From: SAR202 cluster bacterium
GTDB lineage: Bacteria; Chloroflexota; Dehalococcoidia; UBA6926; VFHL01
Direction of reading: 5' to 3'
Assembly (NCBI GenBank): GCA_009392005.1
Contig: VFHL01000007.1
Location: 1-64,000, forward strand
Length of the DNA: 64,000 bases
Shown: positions 53,711 to 62,399 of the stretch, one piece after another
How positions within the stretch are numbered: the stretch's first letter is position 1
How the letters are laid out: each line of letters begins with the position of its first letter
The notes under the pieces: generated by a model
What the model was told of the DNA's origin: nothing
Databases searched by the model: none
Seen by the model: only the letters and a program-made list of their open reading frames with translations
Made by a program: the position numbers and the translations under genes

Positions 53711-54706
53711 ATGATTATAGACGCGCACACACATTTTGTACCTAACACGTTCCCTGCTGTTGAAGATCGCTCGTCTGGAACAGATTGGCCTTTCATGCAG
53801 CAGATTTCGGAAGACACTTCCGACGTAATCATCGGGGGAGTGAATTTCCGCAGAGTTCTGAGCCGCTGCTGGAATGTCTCCCGTCGCATCGCGGAAATGC
53901 CAGATCAGGGCATTGATAAACAAGTTCTGTCTCCAATGCCGCGACTCCTAGCTTACGAACTTAATCCCATAGACGGGCTTGATCTCTCACGCTATCTCAA
54001 CAAATTCGTATCACAAATGATCGCAAGCGCACCTGATAGGTTCTACGGATTGGGGTCCGTCCCACTTCAAGATGTCAATATAGCCACCAAAGAGCTAACC
54101 CAAATCCAAGATATGGGCCTTAACGGAGTTGAGGTTTTAACAAACATCAACGGAAACAATCTTGGTGATAAAGAATTCAGGCCATTCCTAAAAGAAGCTG
54201 AACGGCTTGGAATGGCCATTTTTTCCCATGCCCAGCATCCCACCTTTCCAGAACGGATGGTGGGACCTGATCCAATACAAAATGCGATTGGCTTCCCAAT
54301 CGAAAATGGGCTAGCTGCCTCCGCAGTTATAACGAGTGGTGCCCTTGAAGAATTTCCTCAACTGCGGATCTTGTTTAGCCATGGCGGCGGAGTCTTATCC
54401 ACTATATTGCCTCGATTGGAAAATGCATGGCAAAGACAAGAATCCCTACAAAAAGTGTTGCCTAAATCTCCACTCGAGTATGCACGCATGTGTTACTTTG
54501 ACGACGTCGTTTTTGACGAGCGCGCGTTAAGATATCTCATCGAGCTAATTGGATCCGAGCAAATCGTCATCGGATCTGATTATCCCTTTGCCTTCCGCAA
54601 TGAAATCCCTGAAAAGATTTTCACCAATTTAGATATGTCAAAAGAGCAACGAACAGGCATTAGTAGCAAAAACGTAATGCGCTTTCTAGGCATAAAATCC
54701 ATCTAG
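53711..54706 (+). CDS. ACMSD-type amidohydrolase
   Basis: This 331-residue TIM-barrel metalloenzyme starts MIIDAHTHFVP (the HxH metal motif), has FSHAQHPTFPERM and LFSHGGGVLSTILPRLENAW, and the late aspartate in VIGSDYPFAF. This layout matches aminocarboxymuconate-semialdehyde decarboxylase-like and gamma-resorcylate-decarboxylase-like proteins, which decarboxylate or hydrolyse cyclic carboxylates. It sits 33 bp after ilvC but is not part of the branched-chain pathway. A role in aromatic degradation is possible. The substrate is unknown. Confidence 0.87.
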   Translation: MIIDAHTHFVPNTFPAVEDRSSGTDWPFMQQISEDTSDVIIGGVNFRRVLSRCWNVSRRIAEMPDQGIDKQVLSPMPRLLAYELNPIDGLDLSRYLNKFVSQMIASAPDRFYGLGSVPLQDVNIATKELTQIQDMGLNGVEVLTNINGNNLGDKEFRPFLKEAERLGMAIFSHAQHPTFPERMVGPDPIQNAIGFPIENGLAASAVITSGALEEFPQLRILFSHGGGVLSTILPRLENAWQRQESLQKVLPKSPLEYARMCYFDDVVFDERALRYLIELIGSEQIVIGSDYPFAFRNEIPEKIFTNLDMSKEQRTGISSKNVMRFLGIKSI

Positions 54707-54850
54707 ACTCATATGCTACAAATTATTGGACCAAACGTCACCTAGCAAAATTGCCTATTGTATACTTAGACTGCAACGAAGTAGAGTATGCTTAGACGCA
54801 GCATTAGAAACGTACCTAGGCACTTAAATAATTTGGAGTATCATTCGAGA

Positions 54851-54983
54851 ATGAATGCACTTACCGATCAGAGTGATATTCGCTCGTTAGCGAATGGTGT
54901 TAACCACAATTGTGGTGGCATAGTCCAGCTTAGCGTGTTAATAACCGAAAAGGTTTAAACCGCGAAAGCTGGGAGTCATTCAT
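54851..54983 (+). ncRNA. Structured leader RNA upstream of leuA (riboswitch-like candidate)
   Basis: The region folds into a compact closed structure. The outer helix ATGAATG/CATTCAT (54851-54857 with 54977-54983) encloses a perfect 7-bp hairpin (54878-54884 with 54889-54895, loop CGTT), a 5-bp hairpin (54903-54907 with 54912-54916, around the palindrome CCACAATTGTGG), and a long arm closed by CCAGCTT/AAGCTGG (54925-54931 with 54966-54972). That arm holds inner helices and a GAAAA loop. A GGGA/TCCC pairing (54971-54974 with 54986-54989) near the leuA ribosome site competes with the arm. No class is recognised. Alternatively, a 35-codon frame (54851-54958) could be a leader peptide. Confidence 0.5.
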
Positions 54984-55007
54984 GTTCCCAATGGAGGTGC
55001 AAAGATT

Positions 55008-56552
55008 ATGGATAAAGAAAAGGTCGTCATATTTGACACAACCTTGCGCGATGGTGAGCAAGCGGCTGGTGCAGGCTTAAATTGGGATGAAAAACTTGAG
55101 ATAGCACGCCAGCTCGAAAGTCTCGGTGTTGATGTAATTGAAGCCGGTTTCCCAGCGAGTTCGCCAGGAAATCTCCGTAGTGTCCAAGAAATCGCGCAAG
55201 AAGTTCGTACCCCAATCATAGCTGCCCTTGCCCGTTGCATCCCTAGCGATGTAGATACGGCATGGGAAGCCGTGAAAAACGCATCGCAACCGCGCATTCA
55301 CGTCTTCATATCCAGTTCAGATATCCACATGCAGCATGCGTTGCGTAAGTCCGCAGATGAAGTGCTAGAACAAGCTGTTGATAACGTTAAGCGGGCAAAA
55401 AAATATGTTGAAGACGTAGAATTTTCTCCAATGGACGCAACCCGAACAGATCCCGAATTCCTCTATCGCCTCTTAGAGGCCGCAATAGATGCGGGTGCGA
55501 CAACCGTTAATATTCCCGATACAGTTGGATACGCAATACCCGAGGAATTTGGGGAATATATTCAATCAATCAGGGAAAACGTTCCAAACATTGACAAAGC
55601 AGTAATCAGTGTCCACTGCCACAATGATTTGGGGCTTGCTTCGGCTAATACTTTATCAGCTATACAAGCTGGAGCCCGTCAGGCAGAAGTATGCATCAAT
55701 GGCATTGGTGAACGAGCAGGAAATGCTTCGTTAGAAGAAGTGGTCATGGCATTACTCACTCGCCAAGACTTCCTTAACATTGATATCAACATCGATGCAA
55801 CTCAAATTTATCCTGCGAGCCGGCTAGTAAGCGAATATACTGGTTTCCCAGTCCAACCAAATAAAGCTGTTGTTGGAAGCAATGCATTTCGCCATGAGTC
55901 AGGCATCCACCAAGCGGGCATAATTAATGCACCTATAACTTTCGAAATAATGGATCCTCATGCGGTCGGTGTTCCAGACCGTATTTTACCTTTAGGCCGA
56001 CAAAGTGGCCGTCATGCTTTAGAAAGCCGTCTAAGTGAGCTTGGATATGAGGTGGGGGACGAAGAATTGGGCGCTTTGTATACAGCATTCAAAGATCTTG
56101 CCGACAAAAAATCAAGTATCACAAGTAAAGATCTTGAAGCATTGATGGGTGATGAGAGGCGCGGCAGCATACAAGGAATTTACAGAATCGACCAGATTCA
56201 AGTATCCGCGGGCTCCCCTTCCCTACCGACGGCAACTGTTCGCATAATTGACCCCGAGGATCAAATTCACGTGGATTCAGCAATAGGCACTGGTCCGATT
56301 GATGCAGTGTACCAAGTAATAAGCAAGGTCGTAGGCATTCCAAACACCCTAGTCGAATACCGGGTGGAAGCGATTACAGAAGGGCTAGATGCCCTTGGTG
56401 AGGTTGTATTACGAATCGAGCATGATGGGGTAAATTTCACTGGGCGAGGCTCTGACACAGACATTATCGTCGCAAGTGCCAAAGCATACGTTCATGCGTT
56501 GAATCGGACCCTCACCGCGAAACAGCAAGAGTCATATCCTGCTGTAAATTGA
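55008..56552 (+). CDS. leuA: 2-isopropylmalate synthase
   Basis: This 514-residue enzyme condenses 2-oxoisovalerate with acetyl-CoA, the first committed step of leucine synthesis. The catalytic barrel shows FDTTLRDGEQAAGAGLNWDEK, the metal-binding SVHCHNDLGLASANTLSAIQ and CINGIGERAGNASLEEVVMAL, then FRHESGIHQAGI and GRQSGRHALESRL. The C-terminal regulatory domain (about 390-500) binds leucine. Length is normal. GGAGGTG is 9 nt before the ATG. The 300-bp leader is structured (54851-54983), which suggests control by RNA structure or by a leader peptide. Confidence 0.96.
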   Translation: MDKEKVVIFDTTLRDGEQAAGAGLNWDEKLEIARQLESLGVDVIEAGFPASSPGNLRSVQEIAQEVRTPIIAALARCIPSDVDTAWEAVKNASQPRIHVFISSSDIHMQHALRKSADEVLEQAVDNVKRAKKYVEDVEFSPMDATRTDPEFLYRLLEAAIDAGATTVNIPDTVGYAIPEEFGEYIQSIRENVPNIDKAVISVHCHNDLGLASANTLSAIQAGARQAEVCINGIGERAGNASLEEVVMALLTRQDFLNIDINIDATQIYPASRLVSEYTGFPVQPNKAVVGSNAFRHESGIHQAGIINAPITFEIMDPHAVGVPDRILPLGRQSGRHALESRLSELGYEVGDEELGALYTAFKDLADKKSSITSKDLEALMGDERRGSIQGIYRIDQIQVSAGSPSLPTATVRIIDPEDQIHVDSAIGTGPIDAVYQVISKVVGIPNTLVEYRVEAITEGLDALGEVVLRIEHDGVNFTGRGSDTDIIVASAKAYVHALNRTLTAKQQESYPAVN

Positions 56553-56619
56553 ACTACCACGTAATCCGCAGGTCGTAGAAACCGGTAACGACTCATCCAT
56601 TGATCTAGAGCCATATCTC

Positions 56620-57099
56620 TCAACGGCTTGTTAAGTCTTTAACGTTGCCAAGAATGAATTCGACGAGCCAACCAAAGGCACTCTTCAAAGTCGGCGCTAG
56701 TATTGATTCTGCCGCCAGTTCGTTGCTCAACACACCCAATATTAAGATGATTCCGGTTCCAATAGCAGCGCCTACAAACGCCCCAACAACCGTACCTGCA
56801 ATATTGTCGATCCAACCCAACAATAGGAAAGATAAAACTCCTTTGAAAAGCTTCGATGCCGCCCAAGAAGTGACTACAGAAACCGTGATAACGATCGTGA
56901 AAGCACCAAGAGTTTGGAACGACTCGTTATCAATAAAGCGTGCTAGAAAAGACGCCACAGGCTCATTAAACATACGCGCAAGTAATAAGCCACCCACTAC
57001 CCCACCCAAAACAAAAATGGTCCCAATCAAGCCTTTTCGAAAACCAAATGCAGCAGGAAGCAAAAGTAACAAGATTATCGCGATATCAAGTCCATTCAT
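56620..57099 (-). CDS. CvpA-family membrane protein
   Basis: This 159-residue protein has four hydrophobic segments: LDIAIILLLLLPAAFGFRKG, TIFVLGGVVGGLLLA, LGAFTIVITVSVVTSWAA, and IDNIAGTVVGAFVGAAIGTGI. The FGFRKGLIG turn and the DNIAGTVVGA block are CvpA hallmarks. AGGA lies 9 nt ahead of the ATG. CvpA proteins are linked to colicin V production and envelope homeostasis; the molecular role is not clear. It converges on leuA and is divergent from the reductase gene. Confidence 0.87.
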   Translation of the reverse strand: MNGLDIAIILLLLLPAAFGFRKGLIGTIFVLGGVVGGLLLARMFNEPVASFLARFIDNESFQTLGAFTIVITVSVVTSWAASKLFKGVLSFLLLGWIDNIAGTVVGAFVGAAIGTGIILILGVLSNELAAESILAPTLKSAFGWLVEFILGNVKDLTSR

Positions 57100-57451
57100 T
57101 AACCGAAATCCTATTTTGAAGTTCGTTTCAAAAAAAATTGTACCTAAATTAAATCATAATCAGTACCGCAAAACACACGGCAACACATTCTACATCAAAA
57201 AATTGGCCGCTAATCCCTTAATTACAAACTGTTACGTATATTTGGTCGCCCCAAAAGCATGCGATCTACTTAATGATGAAGAGTTCCCAACCTATTTTTC
57301 GTGCCAATCAAATGGGAAGTTATCGACACACGGCTAAGCAAAAATTTGATTGCTACAACTGGACATATGAAAAAATATCCTATTCAATGTTAATGTAGAA
57401 TAAATAAGTGTTGGAAATTTATAATTTCTATTTATTAATTGGGGGGGCTGC
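57100..57451. other. Divergent intergenic region, nothing recognised
   Basis: This AT-rich 352-bp stretch between the CvpA-like gene (minus) and the ferredoxin reductase-like gene (plus) must contain two promoters. No good sigma-70 match, hairpin or RNA gene was found. A run of seven G residues lies just before the ATG at 57452, as a possible ribosome site. Confidence 0.5.
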
Positions 57452-58213
57452 ATGACAATTGAAGAGACAAACAAGAAACCTCGTCGCAACGTAACGGCGA
57501 ACCTACCAAAAGCGACAATTGTCCGAAAGCAAAACGTCACTCATGATTTATGGCTAATCTGGCTTAAACCAGATGTCTCTTTCGGTTTTAAGCCGGGGCA
57601 GTACTGTACCATTGGTGTCGATGAAATTGAACGTCCCTACTCGATAGCCTCTTCTCCAGACGAAGACTTAATCGAATTATTTATAGAACTAGTCCCCAAA
57701 CCAGACGGTGTATTGACTCCCCTTCTATACGATTTAAATGAGGGAGATCAAGTCACTATCAGACCGCGTGCGAAAGGCATCTTCACACTTGATCAGAACT
57801 ATACCAATCACTTGATGGTTTCCACTGTCACGGGTGTCGCACCATATGTGAGTATGCTACGCGACCTCGAACATAATAATAATCTCAGTGATGCCAAAAT
57901 ATATGTGATCGAAGGCGCAAGTTTTAGCGAGGAATTTGTTTACGATAAAGAGCTTGAGTCATTTGATTCTCGCTATCCAAATGTGACATTCGTACCAACA
58001 GTAAGCAGACCTGAAGACCCAAAGAATAAAGAGTGGACAGGTACAACAGGAAGAGCTAACGAAATAGTTGAACGCTACCTTCAAGAATTCGGACTGCTAC
58101 GAGAAGACACGCTTGTATATGCGTGTGGCCACCCGGGGATGATAGAAGACGTCAAGGAAAGAATGGATCGTCTCGATTTCCCCTTTAAGGAAGAACGCTT
58201 CTGGAAAGATTAG
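57452..58213 (+). CDS. Ferredoxin/flavodoxin-NADP+ reductase-like protein
   Basis: This 253-residue flavoprotein has an FAD domain with GFKPGQYCTIGV and ERPYSIASSPDED (the RxYS FAD motif), and an NADP domain with MVSTVTGVAPYVSMLRDL (GxGxxP-like) and YACGHPGMIEDVKERM. It ends EERFWKD, like Fpr-type bacterial reductases, where the last aromatic residue stacks on the flavin. It would move electrons between NADPH and a ferredoxin or flavodoxin. GGGGGGGCTGC precedes the ATG. No partner is adjacent. A CDP-6-deoxy-type or oxygenase reductase is less likely since no iron-sulfur domain is fused. Confidence 0.88.
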   Translation: MTIEETNKKPRRNVTANLPKATIVRKQNVTHDLWLIWLKPDVSFGFKPGQYCTIGVDEIERPYSIASSPDEDLIELFIELVPKPDGVLTPLLYDLNEGDQVTIRPRAKGIFTLDQNYTNHLMVSTVTGVAPYVSMLRDLEHNNNLSDAKIYVIEGASFSEEFVYDKELESFDSRYPNVTFVPTVSRPEDPKNKEWTGTTGRANEIVERYLQEFGLLREDTLVYACGHPGMIEDVKERMDRLDFPFKEERFWKD

Positions 58214-58354
58214 AGAAACTTCTCAAAACGGCTATACCACAAACCAAGAAAACACTCACAGCAGCAAACCATTCCCAAGTACTATCAACGTGGTTGATTT
58301 TGTTTAAAAGTCTCCCAGACAAAATGAACGTGTATAAGAAAAAAGGTATGGGAG

Positions 58355-60703
58355 ATGGAAAAAGAAATCTACTCCAAACTAGCACCTCGATTTGAAGCAT
58401 TTCGGTTATACGAGGACACCACACATACCGTAACATACATGGCCCGTGATATAACCGCCGACAAAATATACCTCATAAAATCTCCTCGCACTGCATCGAT
58501 CGATTCGCAAGATATTATTAATCACTACAAAGAGATTAATGACATCATCAGCGAAATCGACCACCCCAACATTGAACATATTGACGAGATTCAGAATCAT
58601 GATGGGAATCTATTCGCCATCAGTCTCCATCAAGAAAAAACAAGTTTAGCAGACCAAACCCAAGCTGGATTAACCCTTAAGGACGCGCTTAATATCATGA
58701 TTCAAGCAGCACATGGGCTAAGCGCGGCACACAACTCGAAAATCATACATGGTTCTTTGGATCCAAATTCCATCTCCACTCTCCAAAATGGTGAAACAGT
58801 CGTATCTAATTTCGGAGCATATGTTTTAGCGAAAGGCGTTCCTCCTCAAATACAAAACCTTCAAAAACTTCAATATGCGAATTACCTAGCACCAGAATTG
58901 TCAGACGGAAGAGAACCCACCATAGCGAGTGATATTTATAGTCTTGGCGCTACAATCTATGAAACTGTAACTGGTCGAGCCCCTTTCAGCGGTGACAATG
59001 CCCAAACTGTCTTCGTCCAGCAGCGTGAAAAGGGAATACTTTTACCAACCGTTCTAAATAAGAATCTTCCAGATGATATTGAGACTCTGCTCATCAAAAC
59101 ATTGCAACTAGAGCCTGAAAATCGGTATCATACTGCAGCGGAATTGGCTTCCGACGTCACACGGGTGCGAAATATAATTGGTCCAGAGGTATTAATTAGA
59201 CGTGTACCATCAAACAAAACTCCTCCTCCAGATAAAACCCACCAAAACCCACCGAAGAAAGCTCCAATGACAGAGTTATCAACAGATTTGCCCGATGATC
59301 GTAGTGATTGGATAGAATGCCCAGCCTGCCATACAATCATGGCAGCTGTATCGACCAAGTGTGAAAAATGCTGGCACCCTTTATCTAAAGAAACGCTAGT
59401 AACAACCACCCAGGCAGAAAGAATCCAACGTATTTATAATCAGAAAGTCATAATACGCAAAATACTTCGCTACGTTCTACCAATTACTGCATCTATTGCC
59501 GCAATATATTTTGTTTCCCGACCTGAGCCTCCTCCTGGATTGAACTTAGATCCACCGACGACTGATATTACAGCGATTTCCCAACCGGGAGAATGGGTGA
59601 GTTTCGGCTATGATACTGCTGGAACAAGCTATGTCATCACAGATGATTCCAAATTGACCGGCACGTTAAAGTGGGTGGCAGAAATTGGCGAACCTATATC
59701 AGGTGGAGCAGTATCGTACAAAAAGAAGCTTTTTGTTGTAGCAGCAGACAAATTTCTCGTTTCACTTGATCAAGAAACAGGCAAAACACTTTGGCGCACT
59801 GAATTACCAACACCCTCATCGGCAACACCACTAGTCGCCAATGACCTCGTTTTTATCGGGACTGCCGGATCAAGTGTTCTCGCATTTGATACACAAAATG
59901 GCGAAGTAGTATGGGACGTTCCTCTTGGTGAAGGAATCCTACGCTCTGGAGTGCTTTCTAATGGAGTCCTTTATGTAGCAGGGATTAATGGATTCCTGTT
60001 TGCGTTAGACGCAAACTCCGGTGAAGTACGATGGAAACGAGAGATGGGAAGCGGTATAAGAGGAACACCTGCAATACATGAAGGGAAATTGCTCGTAGCA
60101 ACCACTGATCGCCACCTCTTTGTCCTTGACGAAGTAACAGGAGAAATCACGCTCGACTACTTATTGCCACGTGGCGCAGAACAATCGCCGGTTATTGATC
60201 CACAACGCTCAATTGTATATATCGGATCGAACTACCGAACTTTCCACGCCATCAATATTAATGCGACCAATATTCTCCTCGAAAAGGGAATCAACCGTTG
60301 GTGGGCGCAATTATACATTTGGGAAGTAGTCCCAAGGGGCCCGATTCAAAGTGGCGCCATATGGAATCAACGACTCCCATCCAAAGTCACTACTGATGCA
60401 GCAATAGGGGGCGGAAAAGTTTTTGTTGGAACCGAGCAGGGAGCCCTATATGCTTTAAATGATCAAGATGGTAGCGTCATCTGGATGTTCCAAACTGACG
60501 AACGACTTAATGCACCGATCACAGCCGTTAATCAAACCATCTTTGCAGGGTCTAATGACGATACACTGTATGCAGTAGATGCTCAAACAGGAACCGAAAT
60601 TTGGCGCATTAACACCGAAGGCAATGTTCAAGGAGCACCTAGTTACTCCAATGGTGTTCTATTTGTGACTTCAAGAGACGGAAAAGTTTACGCAATTCGT
60701 TAG
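58355..60703 (+). CDS. Pseudokinase-zinc ribbon-TM-PQQ propeller protein
   Basis: This 782-residue protein starts with a serine/threonine-kinase-like domain (about 10-275). The strand-3 lysine (K42), LAPE (178-181) and SDIYSLGATIYE (192-203) are kept. HRDLKPxN reads HGSLDPNS (132-139) and DFG reads NFG (152-154), and no glycine-rich loop is visible, so phosphotransfer is unlikely. A zinc ribbon follows (C322, C325, C336, C339), then one TM helix (about 370-388). The C-terminal part (about 405-782) has repeated blades such as GTAGSSVLAFDTQNGEVVWD, i.e. a PQQ-like beta-propeller outside the cell. It is probably a membrane-spanning sensor or scaffold. Confidence 0.85.
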   Translation: MEKEIYSKLAPRFEAFRLYEDTTHTVTYMARDITADKIYLIKSPRTASIDSQDIINHYKEINDIISEIDHPNIEHIDEIQNHDGNLFAISLHQEKTSLADQTQAGLTLKDALNIMIQAAHGLSAAHNSKIIHGSLDPNSISTLQNGETVVSNFGAYVLAKGVPPQIQNLQKLQYANYLAPELSDGREPTIASDIYSLGATIYETVTGRAPFSGDNAQTVFVQQREKGILLPTVLNKNLPDDIETLLIKTLQLEPENRYHTAAELASDVTRVRNIIGPEVLIRRVPSNKTPPPDKTHQNPPKKAPMTELSTDLPDDRSDWIECPACHTIMAAVSTKCEKCWHPLSKETLVTTTQAERIQRIYNQKVIIRKILRYVLPITASIAAIYFVSRPEPPPGLNLDPPTTDITAISQPGEWVSFGYDTAGTSYVITDDSKLTGTLKWVAEIGEPISGGAVSYKKKLFVVAADKFLVSLDQETGKTLWRTELPTPSSATPLVANDLVFIGTAGSSVLAFDTQNGEVVWDVPLGEGILRSGVLSNGVLYVAGINGFLFALDANSGEVRWKREMGSGIRGTPAIHEGKLLVATTDRHLFVLDEVTGEITLDYLLPRGAEQSPVIDPQRSIVYIGSNYRTFHAININATNILLEKGINRWWAQLYIWEVVPRGPIQSGAIWNQRLPSKVTTDAAIGGGKVFVGTEQGALYALNDQDGSVIWMFQTDERLNAPITAVNQTIFAGSNDDTLYAVDAQTGTEIWRINTEGNVQGAPSYSNGVLFVTSRDGKVYAIR

Positions 60704-60831
60704 CCCCTAACCAACTGTATCTCCGGACGCAAAAAATGGGATGAATTCAAACCCTAACCAAGAATTGCTTATCACTACTTAGAACATCTCATCTGCCTCA
60801 CAACGAATAAAGAAATACAGGAAAACACATA

Positions 60832-61038
60832 ATGGAAATCGGGATTATAGTGCTTCCAGAAAGTGGTAAAACTACTCTACTTAACGCATTAACAACATCT
60901 CCTCTTGAAACAGGAAATCCACTTAAAACCATTAAGATCTCTACTGAAGACAACAAAGCAATCGCTGTCTACGCTTTTCTGGTATTCTTATGCGTGTTTT
61001 TTTTACAGCCGTTTTCTTCGCCACAAACCAACAGCTAA
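60832..61038 (+). pseudogene. Truncated YchF-like P-loop ATPase remnant
   Basis: The 68-codon frame opens MEIGIIVLPESGKTTLLNAL, very like the P-loop start of YchF/Obg-type ATPases (MEIGI-GLP-SGKTT), but the first glycine of the Walker A is valine. Similarity continues to about KISTEDNKAIAV (residue 46) and then ends in an unrelated hydrophobic stretch and a stop. An intact ychF begins 17 bp after its end. It is best read as the 5' stump of a second YchF-like gene. A short, functional protein cannot be excluded. Confidence 0.55.
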
Positions 61039-61054
61039 AGGAGTTATTTTAAAA

Positions 61055-62152
61055 ATGGGATTCACCTGCGGACTTGTAGGCCTCCCCAATACGGGGAAAT
61101 CAACTCTCTTTGGCGCGTTGACACGTACCAAAGCTCAGTCAGGAAATTATGCGTTCACCACCATCGAACCGAATAACGGCATAGTAGCCGTTCCTGATAA
61201 GCGCATGGATACGATCACCCATTACATCAAAACAAAAAATGTTGTTCTCACAACCATGGAGTTTATCGACATTGCCGGACTAATTAAGGGTGCTTCCAAG
61301 GGAGAAGGGCTTGGCAATAAATTCCTCGGTCACATCCGCGAGGTCGATGCCATCGCCCATGTCGTGCGCTGTTTCGAGGATGATAATGTCCCTCACGTCA
61401 GCGACATCATCGATCCAGCTTCCGATATCAACACCATCAACACCGAATTGATGATCTCCGACATAGAATCCCTCGACCGCAGAAAAACCAAAATTGAAAA
61501 ACTGGCTAGATCCGGTGACAAAGAGGCCCTCATGCAGGTGGAAGTGCTCACCAAACTGTCCGAGACTCTTGATCAAAACCGACCCGTACGAAGTATCATC
61601 GATTTCAATGACGAACAGAAAGAGTACGTAAAAAGCTTGACTCTTTTGAGTGCGAAACCGGTTCTTTATGTCTGCAATGTGATGGACCCTAGCGACACCG
61701 AAAATGGACTGGTACAAAAGGTCAAAGAAATTGCCAAAGAAGATGGTTCATCTGTGGTTGCTCTAGCAGGAAAAATTGAAGGCGAAATTATGGAGATAGA
61801 AGATCATGATGAACGGAAAATGTTTATGGAAGAAATGGGGCTGACCGAAACTGGACTCGACCTCATGATCTCTGCCGGATATGGAATGCTTGACCTCGCC
61901 ACTTACTTCACCGCCGGAGAAGAAGAAACACGAGCCTGGACGATTCCCAAAAATGCCAAGGCCCCACAAGCGGCAGGAGTAATCCATACCGATTTTGAAA
62001 AAGGATTCATCCGTGCCGAAGTTTATAGGCTCGAAGACCTAGTCAGGTATGAATCCGAAGCAGCCATTAAAGACGCGGGTAAACTAAGAGTGGAAGGAAA
62101 AGAATATGTCGTCAAAGATGGTGACATCATGCATTTCCGTTTCAACGTATAA
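61055..62152 (+). CDS. ychF: Redox-regulated ATPase YchF
   Basis: This 365-residue P-loop ATPase binds ribosomes and responds to oxidative stress. It has GLVGLPNTGKSTLFGALT (Walker A), DIAGLIKGASKGEGLGNKFL (switch/G3), coiled insert (ESLDRRKTKIEKLARSGDKE), VCNVMD (the NxxE/D-type specificity site) and a C-terminal TGS domain starting about TYFTAGEEETRAWTIPK, ending MHFRFNV. AAAGGAG lies 11 nt before the ATG at 61055; the frame is open upstream to 60905 but without support. A P-loop remnant of another YchF-like gene lies directly ahead, suggesting replacement by a foreign copy. Confidence 0.95.
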   Translation: MGFTCGLVGLPNTGKSTLFGALTRTKAQSGNYAFTTIEPNNGIVAVPDKRMDTITHYIKTKNVVLTTMEFIDIAGLIKGASKGEGLGNKFLGHIREVDAIAHVVRCFEDDNVPHVSDIIDPASDINTINTELMISDIESLDRRKTKIEKLARSGDKEALMQVEVLTKLSETLDQNRPVRSIIDFNDEQKEYVKSLTLLSAKPVLYVCNVMDPSDTENGLVQKVKEIAKEDGSSVVALAGKIEGEIMEIEDHDERKMFMEEMGLTETGLDLMISAGYGMLDLATYFTAGEEETRAWTIPKNAKAPQAAGVIHTDFEKGFIRAEVYRLEDLVRYESEAAIKDAGKLRVEGKEYVVKDGDIMHFRFNV

Positions 62153-62399
62153 GTATCAAAAAAATGCCTTTGAACACGCTGATTTTAAATCAAGAAGAAA
62201 ATTCCATTCAGATCTAACAACGTCTCTGTGCTACCCTATGAGATGCTGGCAAACATGAATATTTTGGAAGATTGCACCTCGTAAACAAGGGGCAATAACC
62301 ATGCACAAGATTGCTAGTCAAAGAAAACATCAGTTCCACCAATTAATTCAGTCTACAGACAAGACTTGATAAGAAGAAACTTGCTACAAGGAGGAGAAA

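Noticed and set aside
56645-57337. 230-codon plus-strand frame opposite the CvpA-like gene
   Set aside because: It is the shadow of a membrane protein gene; CvpA has the ribosome site and family motifs.
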